Below are positions 15,552 to 16,415 of a stretch of DNA of 16,415 nucleotides, one piece after another (the first letter of the stretch is position 1; every line of letters begins with the position of its first letter). Under the pieces are notes generated by a model that worked only from the letters and a program-made list of their open reading frames with translations, did no database searches and was not told the DNA's origin. This DNA comes from Pseudomonadota bacterium (GTDB lineage Bacteria > Desulfobacterota > Syntrophia > Syntrophales > UBA5619), in contig JAHIMW010000205.1 in NCBI GenBank assembly GCA_018896355.1, positions 1 through 16,415 on the forward strand, given 5' to 3'. A program made the translations under genes and the position numbers.

Positions 15552-15580
15552 AGTATACGAAGAATGGTCTTCTGTGTCAA
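15552..15580 (-). promoter_or_regulatory. Sigma70-type promoter for the molybdenum hydroxylase operon
   Basis: On the minus strand, a -35 TTGACA (15580-15575) is separated by exactly 17 nt from a -10 TATACT (15557-15552). The -35 is a perfect match and the -10 differs from consensus at one position. Transcription would start near 15545, giving a leader of about 150 nt before the FAD subunit ATG. A short palindrome AGAGG-N6-CCTCT (15580-15595) lies against the -35 box and may be a binding site. Confidence 0.72.
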
Positions 15581-15587
15581 GAGGATT

Positions 15588-15731
15588 TTACCTCTGGCGG
15601 CACATCGTGCCCCCCGCTCTGACGCGTTCTGCAATGCGCTTCAGCGCAAGCTCCGGTTTATGGAGCCATAGATAAAACAGATGGATTCTATAGCCCTTTT
15701 TCTTCAGATCTTTGAGTAGTCTGACGTATGA
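15588..15731 (-). pseudogene. Fragment of a zeta-toxin-like ATPase (COG4185 type)
   Basis: A 47-residue open stretch begins without a start codon, directly after an in-frame stop. It reads SYVRLLKDLKKKGYRIHLFY, then LWLHKPELALKRIAERVRAGG. This is the pattern of the C-terminal half of zeta-toxin-family P-loop ATPases (RSYxRLLxDLKxxGYRIxLFYLWLPxPELALxRVAxRVxxGGHxVP). After GG, the frame breaks in a run of six G. One added G would continue as HDVPPEVK, as the family expects, so a single-base deletion is likely. The P-loop half is missing. This is a dead remnant directly upstream of the operon promoter. Confidence 0.6.
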
Positions 15732-16085
15732 TCACGTCATAGCATCGCCTCCAGATAGGGGTGCATGACCTTCTCGACGCGGCATACTCTATCATAAAGC
15801 ATCTTTATTGTAGTCCGTGAGGGAGATCGGTTTGATTTTGTAGCAGAGTTCAACCCGAAATGCTTGGCAGAAAAAATATTGCTGGCTATCTCTGTCTACA
15901 AACAAACGGCAGGTAATAATTGGAACTATCGAAGATTATCGATAGAAATGTTGAATCGCGGCGCAGTCGCGCGGAACGGTTGAACTGTGCGGCGCGGCTT
16001 TTTGCGTCCGCACCAGTGATTTGTTGGGCATCTTTTTCTACACAAATTTAATATTTAAGAAATGCTTCGCCTGCATAATGGGCGC
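15732..16085. other. Intergenic interval with no recognisable gene
   Basis: No convincing gene is visible. On the minus strand a 21-codon open run (VMHPYLEAML, ending about 15738) precedes the zeta-like fragment and could be debris of a neighbouring gene. On the plus strand an open frame of nearly 60 codons (FDFVAEFNPKCLAEKI and on to a stop near 15981) has no good start or ribosome binding site. Both may be chance. Confidence 0.45.
15984..16017. repeat. Hairpin in the right intergenic interval
   Basis: ACT-GTGCGG-CGC pairs with GCG-CCGCAC-AGT, interrupted by a single T and a single C bulge, around a GGCTTTTT loop. That is about 12 bp. It lies about 70 nt beyond the stop of the rightmost gene on the minus strand, so it could be part of a terminator, but no T-run follows on either strand. 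Confidence 0.35.
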
Positions 16086-16415
16086 TTACGTGTCAAGCAT
16101 ATCCCATTCATCGCCAAGGAGCCATCGGAGTGCAGAAAGCTTTCCATTGATCATCCCCCACTCAAAATCATCCCAAGGTCCAAGGTTTTTCTTTCCGTAA
16201 CGGCGCTCAGTGCGCCGTGCAGCCTTTAGAGCACCTTTCCAAATATCTCGTTGGATCGTTTCCATCGCACCAGATGGCCGGGGATAGGTTTCTTTATCCA
16301 CTACTTTGATTTTTCCCTCCTCGACGCCGATTCGCAGATTCCAGTGTCGATTGTACCAGACCTGGTGGAACAGCAAGTCTTCAGCTTCGAGGATCTCAGT
16401 CAATCCACGTGGTTC
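16086..16415 (-). CDS. Hypothetical protein (5' end beyond the window)
   Basis: The minus-strand frame is open from the window edge to a stop at 16086-16088, covering 109 residues. A TTG at 16403 is the first start seen, but the frame is also open upstream (EPRG), so the gene probably begins outside the window. The protein is hydrophilic, rich in Trp (HQVWYNRHWNLR, GPWDDFEW, LRWLLGDEWDML) and charged residues, with no signal peptide, membrane segment or metal motif. Coding quality looks real: ordered alternation of hydrophobic and charged residues, and a single intact frame. I do not recognise a family. It has lower GC than the hydroxylase operon and no functional link to it. Confidence 0.55.
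   Translation of the reverse strand, partial: EPRGLTEILEAEDLLFHQVWYNRHWNLRIGVEEGKIKVVDKETYPRPSGAMETIQRDIWKGALKAARRTERRYGKKNLGPWDDFEWGMINGKLSALRWLLGDEWDMLDT

Noticed and set aside
1..16415. CRISPR arrays, tRNA or rRNA genes, insertion sequences
   Set aside because: No repeated spacer pattern, cloverleaf-like sequence, rRNA segment or intact transposase was seen on either strand.

Overview
The window comes from a strictly anaerobic bacterium that degrades aromatic compounds, most likely a member of the former Deltaproteobacteria (Desulfobacterota: a sulfate reducer, metal reducer or syntroph). The evidence is an intact run of genes matching the bamD-E-F-G-H-I part of the class II (ATP-independent, tungsten-dependent) benzoyl-CoA reductase cluster known from Geobacter metallireducens. 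It also carries two different uses of selenium: a selenocysteine protein and a selenium-dependent molybdenum hydroxylase cassette.

Left half, + strand, 1-7448: bamD (HdrB/D-like, 5' end outside the window), bamE (double HdrA-like flavoprotein), bamF (MvhD-like), bamG (NuoE-like), bamH (NuoF-like) and bamI (short NuoG-like). These should form the electron-bifurcating or electron-confurcating arm that feeds or balances the BamBC catalytic subunits, which lie outside the window. bamF contains an in-frame TGA (3866-3868) in the motif CNW-U-AY, followed by a hairpin that fits a bacterial SECIS. A naive gene caller would lose the first 43 residues. BamF also carries a C-terminal winged-helix-like domain absent from plain MvhD.

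Right half, - strand, 15397 down to 7434: one probable operon of eight genes. The first three encode a molybdenum hydroxylase (FAD subunit, 2x[2Fe-2S] subunit, molybdopterin subunit). They are followed by a molybdopterin-binding MoeA/MogA-like protein, YqeB, XdhC, MocA and YqeC. YqeB and YqeC are markers of hydroxylases with a labile selenium cofactor. A consensus sigma70-type promoter (TTGACA, 17 nt, TATACT) lies upstream, with an inverted repeat in its leader. The substrate cannot be read from sequence. The FAD subunit lacks the Cys-rich insert typical of 4-hydroxybenzoyl-CoA reductase.

The two halves converge and their last genes overlap by 15 bp at 7434-7448. Base composition changes by eye from AT/GC-balanced to clearly GC-rich at this point, which suggests the two blocks have different histories.

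Far right, 15588-16415: a decayed stretch with a C-terminal fragment of a zeta-toxin-like ATPase (COG4185 type), a largely empty interval with one hairpin, and a partial unrecognised gene running off the window edge.
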